Shown here: piece after piece, positions 57,176 to 64,000 of the stretch
Layout of the letters: every line of letters starts with the position of its first letter
Numbering within the stretch: the first letter of the stretch is position 1
Assembly (NCBI GenBank): GCA_900475325.1
Contig: LS483371.1
Span: 1,736,001 to 1,800,000 of the forward strand
From: Paucimonas lemoignei
GTDB lineage: Bacteria; Pseudomonadota; Gammaproteobacteria; Pseudomonadales; Pseudomonadaceae
Direction of reading: 5' to 3'
Length of the DNA stretch: 64,000 bases
Program-made: the position numbers and the translations under genes
The notes under the pieces: model-generated
Database searches by the model: none
What the model saw: only the letters and a program-made list of their open reading frames with translations
What the model was told of the DNA's origin: nothing

Positions 57176-57209
57176 AAGTCCATCCGCATCAATCGGCGAC
57201 AGGGCGACT

Positions 57210-57243
57210 CGCTTTTGATCTGCTTTTGATCTGCTTTTGATCT
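57210..57243. repeat. Tandem 11-bp repeat
   Basis: Three perfect copies of GCTTTTGATCT, in a non-coding region. Confidence 0.9.
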
Positions 57244-57277
57244 TGATCCCGCCGAATCAATGTCGGATTACGGGCAT

Positions 57278-57370
57278 GCCGAGCCTAAGCGAGGGACCGA
57301 GTGGTGGGGCAAGAGCGCTTTGGTTACTTTCGCGCTCTTCGAAAGTGACGCGCCGTAAGGGCGCAACCAA
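57278..57370. repeat. Relative of the 21-kb palindromic element
   Basis: Contains TTTGGTTACTTTCGCGCTCT followed by TCGAAAGTGACGCGCCGTAA and GGGCGCAACC, matching the terminal half of the element at 21115-21710 (GGTTACTTTTGG, CCAAAAGTGAC, GGCCGTCAGGACGG). Only one end is present. Confidence 0.65.
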
Positions 57371-57395
57371 TAGCAGCCGTTACCGCAGCAACGGA

Positions 57396-57426
57396 TACAC
57401 ACACGCACACACGCACACACGCACAT
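57396..57426. repeat. ACACACGC microsatellite
   Basis: About three and a half copies of the 8-mer ACACACGC. The rest of 57371-57558 shows no gene and leads into the DMT transporter start. Confidence 0.8.
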
Positions 57427-57558
57427 CGCCTAGCTGTATCGCTTCACCTGCCAAGAATCCCAACTGTACCGCTCATCCCTCCTATAGCTGTAGCCAAGAC
57501 CCCATCCGCCTGCATGCCAGAATGACTACCTAAATATAGCTAGACATGCAGACCCCTC

Positions 57559-58455
57559 ATGACCCAGCGCGAAAACCAAGGCATGGCCCTCGGCCTGCTT
57601 GCCGTCATCATCTTCAGCCTCACCCTGCCCATGACCCGCATCGTCGTTCATGAAGTCAACCCAATCCTCGCCGCTTTGGCTCGCGCCCTGTTTGCCGCAG
57701 TTCCCGCGGCGGTCTTACTGCTATGGCGCCGGGAAAAACTGCCAACCGTGCGGCAGCTCAAAGGCCTGTGCATGGTGGTGCTGGGCGTGATCCTTGGTTT
57801 CCCGATGCTGTCGTCCTGGTCCATGCAAACCTTGCCCGCTTCACACGGCGCTTTGGTCAATGGTCTGCAGCCCATGGTTGTCGCGCTGTTCGCCGCATGG
57901 CTGTCCCACGAACGACCTTCCAAAGCGTTCTGGATGTGCGCCGCATTGGGCAGTGCGTTGGTGCTGGGTTACGCAGTGATCCAGGGAGCGGGCTCGATCA
58001 GCACGGGTGACCTGTTAATGCTGCTGGCCATCGTCATGGGCGGGCTGGGTTACGCGGAAGGGGGACGGCTCGCCAAAGAGATGGGCGGCTGGCAAGTGAT
58101 CTGCTGGGCACTGGTCATCGCCAGCCCCTTACTGTTGGGCCCGGTCGCCTGGCTGGCCTGGCACCATGAGGGCATGATTTCCAGCCAGGCCTGGTGGTCG
58201 TTCAGCTATGTCACGCTGTTTTCCCAGTTCATTGGCTTCTTCGCCTGGTACGCCGGGCTGGCCATGGGCGGCATTGCGCGAGTGGGGCAGGTGCAACTGC
58301 TGCAGATATTTTTCACCATGGCTTTTTCGGCACTGTTCTTCGGCGAGCATATCGACACCATTACATGGATCTTCGCTGGTGCAGTGGTGTGCACGGTCGT
58401 TCTGGGTCGCAAAACCGCAGTACAGCCGGCAATGGTGCAGGTACCAGCGCGCTGA
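57559..58455 (+). CDS. EamA-type DMT-superfamily transporter
   Basis: A 298-aa inner-membrane protein with ten hydrophobic segments and two EamA repeats. The first helix carries IFSLTLPMTRIVVHEVNP, and the second repeat ends QLLQIFFTMAFSALFFGEHIDTITWIFAGAVV, the usual LEP/exporter signature. It is distinct from the family member at 21857-22753. It is probably a metabolite exporter; substrate unknown. Confidence 0.88.
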   Translation: MTQRENQGMALGLLAVIIFSLTLPMTRIVVHEVNPILAALARALFAAVPAAVLLLWRREKLPTVRQLKGLCMVVLGVILGFPMLSSWSMQTLPASHGALVNGLQPMVVALFAAWLSHERPSKAFWMCAALGSALVLGYAVIQGAGSISTGDLLMLLAIVMGGLGYAEGGRLAKEMGGWQVICWALVIASPLLLGPVAWLAWHHEGMISSQAWWSFSYVTLFSQFIGFFAWYAGLAMGGIARVGQVQLLQIFFTMAFSALFFGEHIDTITWIFAGAVVCTVVLGRKTAVQPAMVQVPAR

Positions 58456-58678
58456 ATGTACGCAAGCGCTGTAAGAGTCCTGTTTTGAGTCGCGTGGGAA
58501 TTTTCGTCGCCAGCCTGAACCGGGACTGAACGACGGCACATGCCGGACAAGAAAACCTTTGGATACCTGAACTTATCTGTCTTTTCTGCCTCTCATGCCG
58601 GTAGCCATTGATCGCGGCAGCCTGATAAGCTCGCGGCTTTACTCGTTTGCCCTATTGGCGCATGAACAAGGAATCAGC

Positions 58679-59443
58679 ATGAAACAGCATCGGTTGGCAG
58701 CGGCGATTGCCCTGGTCGGTCTGGTACTCGCAGGTTGTGATAAGCAAGCCAGCACTGTTGAGCTCAAAACCCCGGCACAAAAAGCGTCTTATGGCATTGG
58801 CCTGAACATGGGCAAAAGCCTGGCTCAGGAAGGCATGGACGATCTGGACTCCAAGGCCGTAGCCCAAGGCATCGAAGATGCCGTCGGCAAGAAAGAACAG
58901 AAACTGAAAGACGAAGAACTGGTTGAAGCCTTCGCTGCGCTGCAAAAGCGTGCTGAAGAGCGCATGGCCAAGATGAGCGAAGAGTCGGCTGCGGCTGGCA
59001 AGAAGTTCCTCGAAGAAAACGCCAAGAAATCCGGTGTTGTCACCACCGCTTCCGGCTTGCAGTATGAAATCGTCAAGAAAGCCGATGGCCCACAGCCTAA
59101 GCCGACTGACGTCGTGACCGTTCACTACGAAGGCAAGCTGACTGACGGCAAAGTGTTCGACAGCTCGGTTGAGCGCGGCAGCCCGATTGATTTGCCGGTT
59201 AGCGGCGTGATCCCGGGTTGGGTTGAAGGCCTGCAACTGATGCACGTTGGCGAGAAGATCAAGCTCTTCATTCCGAGCGATCTGGCCTACGGCGCGCAGA
59301 GCCCTAGCCCGACTATCCCTGCCAACTCGGTATTGGTATTCGATCTGGAACTGATCGCTATCAAGGATCCGGCAGCAGCAGGCGCACCTGGTGCCGCCGA
59401 CGCTGAGGAAGAAGAAGAGCCAGCTGCGCCTGCTTCCAAGTAA
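58679..59443 (+). CDS. FKBP-type peptidyl-prolyl isomerase, lipoprotein
   Basis: A 254-aa Mip/FkpA-like foldase. The signal peptide ends in a lipobox LVLAGC (Cys about 20), so it should be a lipoprotein in the outer or inner membrane facing the periplasm. The N-terminal helical dimerisation region is about 30-125 and the FKBP domain about 135-235 (VTVHYEGKLTDGKVFDSS, GWVEGLQLMHVGEKIKLFIPSDLAYG). A C-terminal acidic low-complexity tail (ADAEEEEEPAAPA) follows. ATG at 58679 has AAGGA upstream and starts the signal peptide; the frame is open to 58595. Confidence 0.92.
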   Translation: MKQHRLAAAIALVGLVLAGCDKQASTVELKTPAQKASYGIGLNMGKSLAQEGMDDLDSKAVAQGIEDAVGKKEQKLKDEELVEAFAALQKRAEERMAKMSEESAAAGKKFLEENAKKSGVVTTASGLQYEIVKKADGPQPKPTDVVTVHYEGKLTDGKVFDSSVERGSPIDLPVSGVIPGWVEGLQLMHVGEKIKLFIPSDLAYGAQSPSPTIPANSVLVFDLELIAIKDPAAAGAPGAADAEEEEEPAAPASK

Positions 59444-59465
59444 GCAAACGCTCCGGCTTGACCCC

Positions 59466-59489
59466 AACGCCCCGTCTCGACGGGGCGTT
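59466..59489 (+). terminator. Hairpin after the FKBP gene
   Basis: AACGCCCCG-TCTCGA-CGGGGCGTT lies 22 bp after the stop and is followed by GTCGTTT, a weak T tract. Confidence 0.65.
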
Positions 59490-59608
59490 GTCGTTTCCGG
59501 TCGAACCGATTTGTGTGGTCGCAGTCCCATTACCTGAGAGCGACGAGCATGAGAGGGCAGCGCCTGCGGTATTGTCTGACGATCCAACATAAATCGGTAG
59601 CAGCAGCT

Positions 59609-59617
59609 GTGGGTAAC
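59609..59617 (-). promoter_or_regulatory. DnaA-box-like sequence
   Basis: TGTGGGTAA, the complement of TTACCCACA, one mismatch from the DnaA-box consensus TTATNCACA. It lies 120 bp before the inverted pair. Confidence 0.35.
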
Positions 59618-59735
59618 TTCTGAGCAGGTCCAAGTCAACGATTTTTACGGTTTTTTTATGTGAGTAAAAAACGCCCGATTTGACTGCGAGCCCCGTAGGA
59701 CAAGGGTTCTGGCGCAAAAAAATGGCTCTGTTCAC

Positions 59736-59766
59736 AAGGTTATCCACAAGATGTGTGGATAACCTT
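59736..59766. promoter_or_regulatory. Inverted pair of perfect DnaA boxes
   Basis: AAGGTTATCCACA and TGTGGATAACCTT form a 13-bp perfect inverted repeat with a 5-bp centre. Each arm contains TTATCCACA, the high-affinity DnaA box. T5 runs out of the right arm (59765-59769), so a terminator or attenuator is an alternative. It is 72 bp upstream of the YkvA-type gene. Confidence 0.6.
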
Positions 59767-59837
59767 TTTGGCCAGCGGACATCGATGTGTGTAGGCCTGA
59801 TGTTTATCGGCAAAAACTTGGCTCAACGGGAGTGGAC

Positions 59838-60290
59838 ATGAAAGCACCCTGGAATTTACTGCGATACCTGCCCATGGCGCGCCGTTTGATGGCCGCCGGG
59901 CGCCTGCCGGGCTTACTGTTTGCCGTGGCGCGCAAGGGTTCGGCTGAAGGCAGCCGGCTGGGTCGTATAAAGGAAGATCTGCGTCTGTTGCAGGCCTTGT
60001 GCCTGGCGTACTGGCGTGGCGAGTACCGCGCGATCAGCCCCAAGGCGATTCTGTCCATCGTCGCCGGTCTGATGTACTTCCTCAGCCCACTGGATGCGGT
60101 GCCTGACTGGATCCCCGGTATTGGCATGCTTGATGACATCGCCGTATTGGCCTGGGTAATGAAGAGCCTCGACGCCGAGCTGGAAGCCTTTCGCCAGTGG
60201 CGTGCGCGTCAGGCGCCTGAGAAATTGATCGTGGTCGAGCGTTTGCCCGCCACTCAGCAATTGCTAGAGCAGGAGAAAGCCAAGGACTAA
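59838..60290 (+). CDS. YkvA family (DUF1232) protein
   Basis: A 150-aa protein with a basic amphipathic N-terminus and the DUF1232 signature YFLSPLDAVPDWIPGIGMLDD (seen from about residue 78), which forms a membrane-associated hairpin. Function of the family is unknown. ATG at 59838 has GGGAGTGG upstream; the frame is open to 59787, but that part would run through sequence near the DnaA-box repeat. Confidence 0.85.
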   Translation: MKAPWNLLRYLPMARRLMAAGRLPGLLFAVARKGSAEGSRLGRIKEDLRLLQALCLAYWRGEYRAISPKAILSIVAGLMYFLSPLDAVPDWIPGIGMLDDIAVLAWVMKSLDAELEAFRQWRARQAPEKLIVVERLPATQQLLEQEKAKD

Positions 60291-60428
60291 GGATTGTCCC
60301 CCGCGAGTTGGCATTGATCGGCGACCTGAACGCATACACAGCAGGCGCGTCGCCCCGGACCGCTGTTAAGATGCCAGCATCTGGAATAAACCTACTCGTT
60401 TTGTGTAGATGTCCTACCTGGGGGTTGT

Positions 60429-60776
60429 ATGGATGTGCAGGTTATTTCACGGGAAGGCGAGCCTGAGTACGCCATTTTGCCTTGGGATCAGTATCAGGCG
60501 CTGTTGCGCGCAGCCGGTTTAGCCCAACAAACTGCCGCGCCCGTGTCCAGTCCCGCTGCTGAATGCAGTGGTGAGGCTGCAGAACTTCCCGGCCTCGACC
60601 AGTTGGCGACACTGCGCGAAGCCAAGGGCCTCGAGCGTGCGCAGCTGGCACGCACCGTCGGGATCAGCCCGTCGTATCTGCAGTTGATCGAAACCGGCGT
60701 ACGCAAGCCCGACGCGGCTATCCGTCGCAGCCTGGCGTGGGAGTTGGGGGTTGCGGGTTGGCGGGGTGAAGCATGA
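60429..60776 (+). CDS. XRE-type HTH regulator with antitoxin-like N-terminus
   Basis: A 115-aa protein. Residues 1-30 (DVQVISREGEPEYAILPWDQYQALL) resemble the dimerisation strand-helix of Phd/YefM-type antitoxins. Residues about 55-110 form an XRE helix-turn-helix (LREAKGLERAQLARTVGISPSYLQLIE). Its stop overlaps the next start in ATGA, so the two genes are coupled. The combination suggests a DNA-binding regulator of its own operon; the partner has no recognised toxin fold. Confidence 0.82.
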   Translation: MDVQVISREGEPEYAILPWDQYQALLRAAGLAQQTAAPVSSPAAECSGEAAELPGLDQLATLREAKGLERAQLARTVGISPSYLQLIETGVRKPDAAIRRSLAWELGVAGWRGEA

Positions 60777-61132
60777 GTGTGCGGATCAGTCGGCAGCACT
60801 GGGAAGGGCTGTTGACCGAACTGGACCAGGCACGACGCCAACGCCATCTGTTGACCTACCGTGCGCTGCTGGAGCGGCTGCAGTTGCCGAGCCCCGCCAT
60901 GCAGACCCTGACGGCTGCGCTGGAGCATCTGGCGGCGCTGGACGCCAAGGCTGAGCAGCCGTTGCGCAGCTCGCTGGTGATCAGCCAGGGTGCCAGTCGT
61001 TTGCCGCGTACCGGATTCTTTGAGTGCGTAGAGCGCCTGGGGCGCTTCTCGGGCCCTTCCGACGGCGTCGCCGCAGCGTCCTGGCATGCCTCGGAAGTGG
61101 TGCGGGTGTTTGAGTTCAATTATCCCGAATGA
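60773..61132 (+). CDS. Hypothetical protein coupled to the XRE regulator
   Basis: A 119-aa protein, helical in its first 70 residues (HWEGLLTELDQARRQRHLLTYRALLERL, an HTH-like or coiled segment) and with a short C-terminal domain ending WHASEVVRVFEFNYPE. No family was recognised. It overlaps the XRE gene by 4 bp and is followed by a REPIN. Confidence 0.78.
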   Translation: MSVRISRQHWEGLLTELDQARRQRHLLTYRALLERLQLPSPAMQTLTAALEHLAALDAKAEQPLRSSLVISQGASRLPRTGFFECVERLGRFSGPSDGVAAASWHASEVVRVFEFNYPE

Positions 61133-61172
61133 TTGAACACAGCGCATAACGCATAACCTGGAATGGCGCGTT

Positions 61173-61265
61173 CCTGTGGGACCGGCTTTAGCCGGGAAGG
61201 CGGTGGTTCTGTTGAAGACTTCTAGCGGATGTACCGGCCTCTTCCCGGCTAAAGCCGGTCCCACG
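61173..61265. repeat. REPIN, GTGGGACCGGCTTTAGCCGG family
   Basis: Perfect inverted cores GTGGGACCGGCTTTAGCCGG lie between convergent genes. Confidence 0.93.
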
Positions 61266-61285
61266 TCGCTTTATGCATGCTGGGT

Positions 61286-63046
61286 CTACCTCAGCGCCCT
61301 TGTATCAATCACATGCACGCTCGCACCCACCACATCCTTGGCATAGTGCTTGGCCTGTGAGGCGAGTTCGGCCAGTTGGCTGGCATCGAGCTCGCTGCAG
61401 GATTCGGCATGCAGATGAATCACGCCGATGGACAGCGACAGCAGTGGGAAATCCTGCCGCTGGCCCTGACGGTTCAAGGCGATGAAGCAACCGGCTTGCA
61501 AGTGCTCGGGGCGGTAGAAGCGGCGGCACTGATTCTGGAAGTCTTCAAGCAGCACCTTCAAGCGCCGCTCCCAATCCTCGGAGCCCAGCACCATCAGGAA
61601 GTCATCGCCGCCAATGTGCCCGACGAAGTCGCGGCTTGGGTCGATGCGGTCATTCAGGCACTGGGCCAGACACAGCAAGACCTCGTCGCCACGGCCGTAA
61701 CCGTAGATGTCGTTGAAGGGCTTGAAGCTGTCGATGTCCACGTAGCAGATCATCGACTCCCGACCTTGTTGCAGCACACGCGTCAGGCACTGCTGAATCG
61801 GCACGTTGCCGGGTAGCAACGTCAGCGGGTTGGCATACCGGGCTTGCTGGATCTTCAACTCAGTGATCAGCTTGAGCACGTCGATCACTCGACCCAGGCC
61901 CAGGTAGGCACCGTTGCTGATGATGATGAAATCTTCCTCTATGCGCTGCCGTGCGCGACTGGTGAGCAGGCGGCTGACCTGCTGCAGAGATTGGCTCAGT
62001 TCGACGGCGAGAAAATCATCGCTCATCAAGCGGCTGATGGGCTTGCGGGCGAACAGTTCGGTGCCGAAGGGCTTGAGCAGCACCTCTGACAACGAATGCC
62101 GATGCACAATGCCGCACGGTCGCCCCAGCTCATCCAGCACCGCCAGCGAGTTGAGGTTGGCCTGTTTGCGAAAGGCCTCGAGCACCGAAGCCGTCGGGGT
62201 GTCCTGTGCCACCGCTGTTTGCTCATTGAGCAGGGCGCTGAGGTCGCTGCCTTCGTCAGCACTGACTGGGTTGGCCAGGGCGTCCAGTTTGGGTAGCAGG
62301 GTGCGTGCGTCTCGAGGCGGTTGTTCCTGAGGGCGGCATAACAGATAACCCTGCACCAGCTCTATGCCCATGTCATGGAGCACGGCGAGCTCTTCCGGCA
62401 GCTCGATGCCTTCAGCGATCACCAGCGCCCGGGAGGCCTTGGCCATTTGCAGCATGGAGCCGACGAACTCGCGCTTGACCGCGTCCTGATGAATGCCGTC
62501 GATGAAGTGCCGGTCGATCTTCACGTAATCCGGGCGCAACTCCGACCACAGGCGCAGGCTGGAATAGCCGGCGCCCAGGTCATCCATGGCAATTGAAAAG
62601 CCCATGTCGCGATAGTGGTGAAGGGCGGTGTACAGCAGCTGGAAATCTTCAGTGGGGGTTTGCTCGGTCAATTCGATGACCACGGCGCTGGGTGCAATGC
62701 CGTAGCGTTGCAACAACTCCAGGGTCCGGCCCGGCGGGTGCGCGGGCTCCAGAAGGGATTCCGGGGATATGTTGAGGAATAACTTGCCCTCCAGTTTCTG
62801 CTCGCTGAACCGTCGGCAGGCGCTTTCGCGGCAGGCGATTTCCAGCTCACTCAAGCGCCCGGCCTGGCGCGCGACGGCGAACAGGTTGACGGGGGAGTGC
62901 AATGAACTGTTGGACGGCCCGCGGGTCAGCGCTTCGTAACCCAGAATGCGCTGTTCGGGCAGTGACACGATGGGCTGAAACAGGCTGTGCAATTCACTGC
63001 GATCCAGAATCGAACTCAGTGCGCTCAGCTGTTCAGTCGTGGGCAT
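61286..63046 (-). CDS. EAL-CBS-GGDEF cyclic-di-GMP protein
   Basis: A 586-aa protein. The EAL phosphodiesterase domain (about 10-255) carries YEALTRGP and the catalytic residues in LFLNISPES, IELTEQ, AMDDLGAGYSSL and VIAEGIE, so it looks active. A CBS-like pair (about 270-395) follows. The C-terminal GGDEF domain (about 420-586) has GGDDF in place of GGDEF. The domain order resembles P. aeruginosa PA2567. ATG at 63046 is chosen because MPTTEQLSAL is the family start; the frame is open to 63106. No membrane helix is present, so it is cytoplasmic. Confidence 0.9.
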   Translation of the reverse strand: MPTTEQLSALSSILDRSELHSLFQPIVSLPEQRILGYEALTRGPSNSSLHSPVNLFAVARQAGRLSELEIACRESACRRFSEQKLEGKLFLNISPESLLEPAHPPGRTLELLQRYGIAPSAVVIELTEQTPTEDFQLLYTALHHYRDMGFSIAMDDLGAGYSSLRLWSELRPDYVKIDRHFIDGIHQDAVKREFVGSMLQMAKASRALVIAEGIELPEELAVLHDMGIELVQGYLLCRPQEQPPRDARTLLPKLDALANPVSADEGSDLSALLNEQTAVAQDTPTASVLEAFRKQANLNSLAVLDELGRPCGIVHRHSLSEVLLKPFGTELFARKPISRLMSDDFLAVELSQSLQQVSRLLTSRARQRIEEDFIIISNGAYLGLGRVIDVLKLITELKIQQARYANPLTLLPGNVPIQQCLTRVLQQGRESMICYVDIDSFKPFNDIYGYGRGDEVLLCLAQCLNDRIDPSRDFVGHIGGDDFLMVLGSEDWERRLKVLLEDFQNQCRRFYRPEHLQAGCFIALNRQGQRQDFPLLSLSIGVIHLHAESCSELDASQLAELASQAKHYAKDVVGASVHVIDTRALR

Positions 63047-63173
63047 GGCAATCTCGAGACAAGAAAAAGGGGCCGGGCGATATAAGCGCCGGGCCCCGTA
63101 TTTCACGACAGATTCATGACTGTTTGATGACGGTTACTATCAAATAGCCAGTCTTTCAAAAGCACTTGCAGAC

Positions 63174-63267
63174 CTGTGGGAGCGAGCTTGCTCGCGAAGA
63201 CGATGTTCCTACCGCTGGAAAAACAGCGGATGTACTGGCCTCTTCGCGAGCAAGCTCGCTCCCACAA
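63174..63267. repeat. REPIN, GTGGGAGCGAGCTTGCTCGC family
   Basis: Perfect inverted cores lie between the EAL-CBS-GGDEF and prc genes. Confidence 0.93.
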
Positions 63268-63273
63268 GTAGCC

Positions 63274-64000
63274 CTACTTCTTGGCTACCGCAGCATTGAG
63301 CCCCAGATAATCGATCAGGATGCGGCCGGTTTCCGACAGGTAAGCGTCGTCTTCCGGTTTGGTCTTGTCGTCGTCCATCGGCAATGCATCTTCGTCTTCT
63401 TTCTTCAGCTCTTTGAGTGGCTCTTCACCCTTGGCCTTGCGGCGGGTGTTTTCCAGCGCCAGCTGTTTGCCTTCGATGGTGGCGTGTTCGGCACGACGGT
63501 CGGCTTCGTTGAGGCTGACAGTTTTTTCTGCCATCAGCTTTTTAGCCAGGGCCAGACGATCTTCGATGAAGACGAACTCGGCGTCTTTCGCCGAACGGGC
63601 TTCATGTCGCGATTGCAGCTGGGCCAGGAACGGCTTGAACGGGTCGATAGCCGGTTTGATCGCCGGTTTGATGCTGTCCCAAGGCATAGCCTCTGGCAGC
63701 GCGCTCTCGCCGATTTCCTTGGTGTCGATGATCGACGGGTAGCTGATGTCCGGCACCACGCCCTGATGCTGGGTGCTCTGACCGGAAACCCGGTAGAACT
63801 TGGCCAGGGTCAGTTTCAGTTCGCCATGGTTGAGCGGCTGAATGGTCTGCACGGTGCCTTTGCCAAAGGTCTGGCCACCAATGATCAACGCGCGATGGTA
63901 ATCCTGCATGGCGCCTGCGAAAATTTCCGAAGCCGAGGCAGACAAGCGATTGACCAACAATGCCATCGGACCTTTGTAGAAGGCGCCGGTGTTTTCGTCT
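63274..64000 (-). CDS. prc: Tail-specific protease Prc, C-terminal part
   Basis: The frame is open to the right window edge, so only the last 242 or so residues are visible. The S41 catalytic Ser-Lys pair is seen as SASASEIFAG and QTFGKGTVQ. The long C-terminal domain is rich in charged residues (KKEDEDALPMDDDKTKPEDDA) and ends LIDYLGLNAAVAKK, typical of Prc/CtpA of the large class. It is a periplasmic protease that degrades proteins with nonpolar C-termini and takes part in peptidoglycan-hydrolase and lipoprotein turnover. The N-terminal signal peptide and PDZ domain lie outside. Confidence 0.92.
   Translation of the reverse strand, partial: DENTGAFYKGPMALLVNRLSASASEIFAGAMQDYHRALIIGGQTFGKGTVQTIQPLNHGELKLTLAKFYRVSGQSTQHQGVVPDISYPSIIDTKEIGESALPEAMPWDSIKPAIKPAIDPFKPFLAQLQSRHEARSAKDAEFVFIEDRLALAKKLMAEKTVSLNEADRRAEHATIEGKQLALENTRRKAKGEEPLKELKKEDEDALPMDDDKTKPEDDAYLSETGRILIDYLGLNAAVAKK

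Noticed and set aside
57210..57426. CRISPR array
   Set aside because: The repeats are 8-11 bp and directly abutting with no unique spacers, and there are no cas genes.
56688..57560. tRNA-associated integrated island
   Set aside because: No integrase and no duplicated tRNA 3' end was found downstream; only REPINs and short repeats are present.
59736..59770. Replication origin
   Set aside because: Only two perfect DnaA boxes and one near-match, no A+T-rich unwinding region, and no dnaA, dnaN or rpmH nearby.

Overview
The window is chromosomal DNA of a fluorescent-group Pseudomonas. The evidence is the Pseudomonas core gene set (malic enzyme, rnd-ycgL, ptrB, cysK, lpxO, rdgC, prc), high G+C, and about 19 REP doublets (REPINs) carrying the cores GTGGGAGCGAGCTTGCTCGCGAA, GTAGGAGCTGCCGAAGGCTGCGA and GTGGGACCGGCTTTAGCCGGGAAG. 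There are no rRNA genes, no CRISPR array, no prophage and no intact insertion sequence. Two tRNA genes (Val-TAC, Asp-GTC) lie at 56.7-56.9 kb.

0-28 kb is mostly housekeeping. In order: the tail of a probable DUF3857/transglutaminase protein, a HAD phosphatase, NAD-malic enzyme, an O6-alkylguanine DNA methyltransferase, RNase D with YcgL, a D-hydroxyacid dehydrogenase, a nitroreductase, a YcgN-type Cys-cluster protein, a SpoU methyltransferase, YajD, a spermidine-synthase-like methyltransferase, a cNMP-binding protein, oligopeptidase B, a YafJ-type amidotransferase, a MoxR/VWA pair, a DUF748 protein, cysteine synthase, LpxO, a DMT exporter, an amino-acid-type chemoreceptor, a HigBA-type locus whose toxin frame is broken by a TAG codon, and an HAAAP amino-acid permease. 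A roughly 600-bp imperfect palindromic non-coding element sits at 21.1-21.7 kb.

28-36.2 kb is one minus-strand operon of seven genes. They run, with very short gaps or ATGA/GTGA-type overlaps, from a FadR-type GntR regulator through two ABC ATPases, a solute-binding protein and two permeases to a gamma-glutamyltransferase that lacks a signal peptide. The likely job is import of glutathione or other gamma-glutamyl peptides and their cleavage in the cytoplasm.

36.6-54.4 kb is the accessory region of most interest. It holds an SCP2-cupin/JmjC protein, then two overlapping NRPS genes reading away from it (3452 and 1060 aa), then an FpvA-like TonB-dependent receptor with a signalling domain. Hand-read domain order is C-A(Ala-like)-T-E / C-A(Thr)-T / C-[TauD hydroxylase] | [degenerate C-like]-A(Asp)-T. 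The predicted fragment is D-Ala-Thr-beta-hydroxy-Asp. There is no loading module, thioesterase, MbtH protein or exporter in the window, so the line either works with NRPSs elsewhere or is an unusual short system. A REPIN is inserted in frame inside the Thr adenylation domain.

54.4-64 kb returns to core genes: a bile-acid-type symporter, rdgC, the tRNAs, a DMT transporter, an FKBP lipoprotein, a YkvA protein, an XRE regulator pair, an EAL-CBS-GGDEF protein and the C-terminal part of the Prc protease. A pair of inverted DnaA-box sequences lies between the FKBP and YkvA genes.
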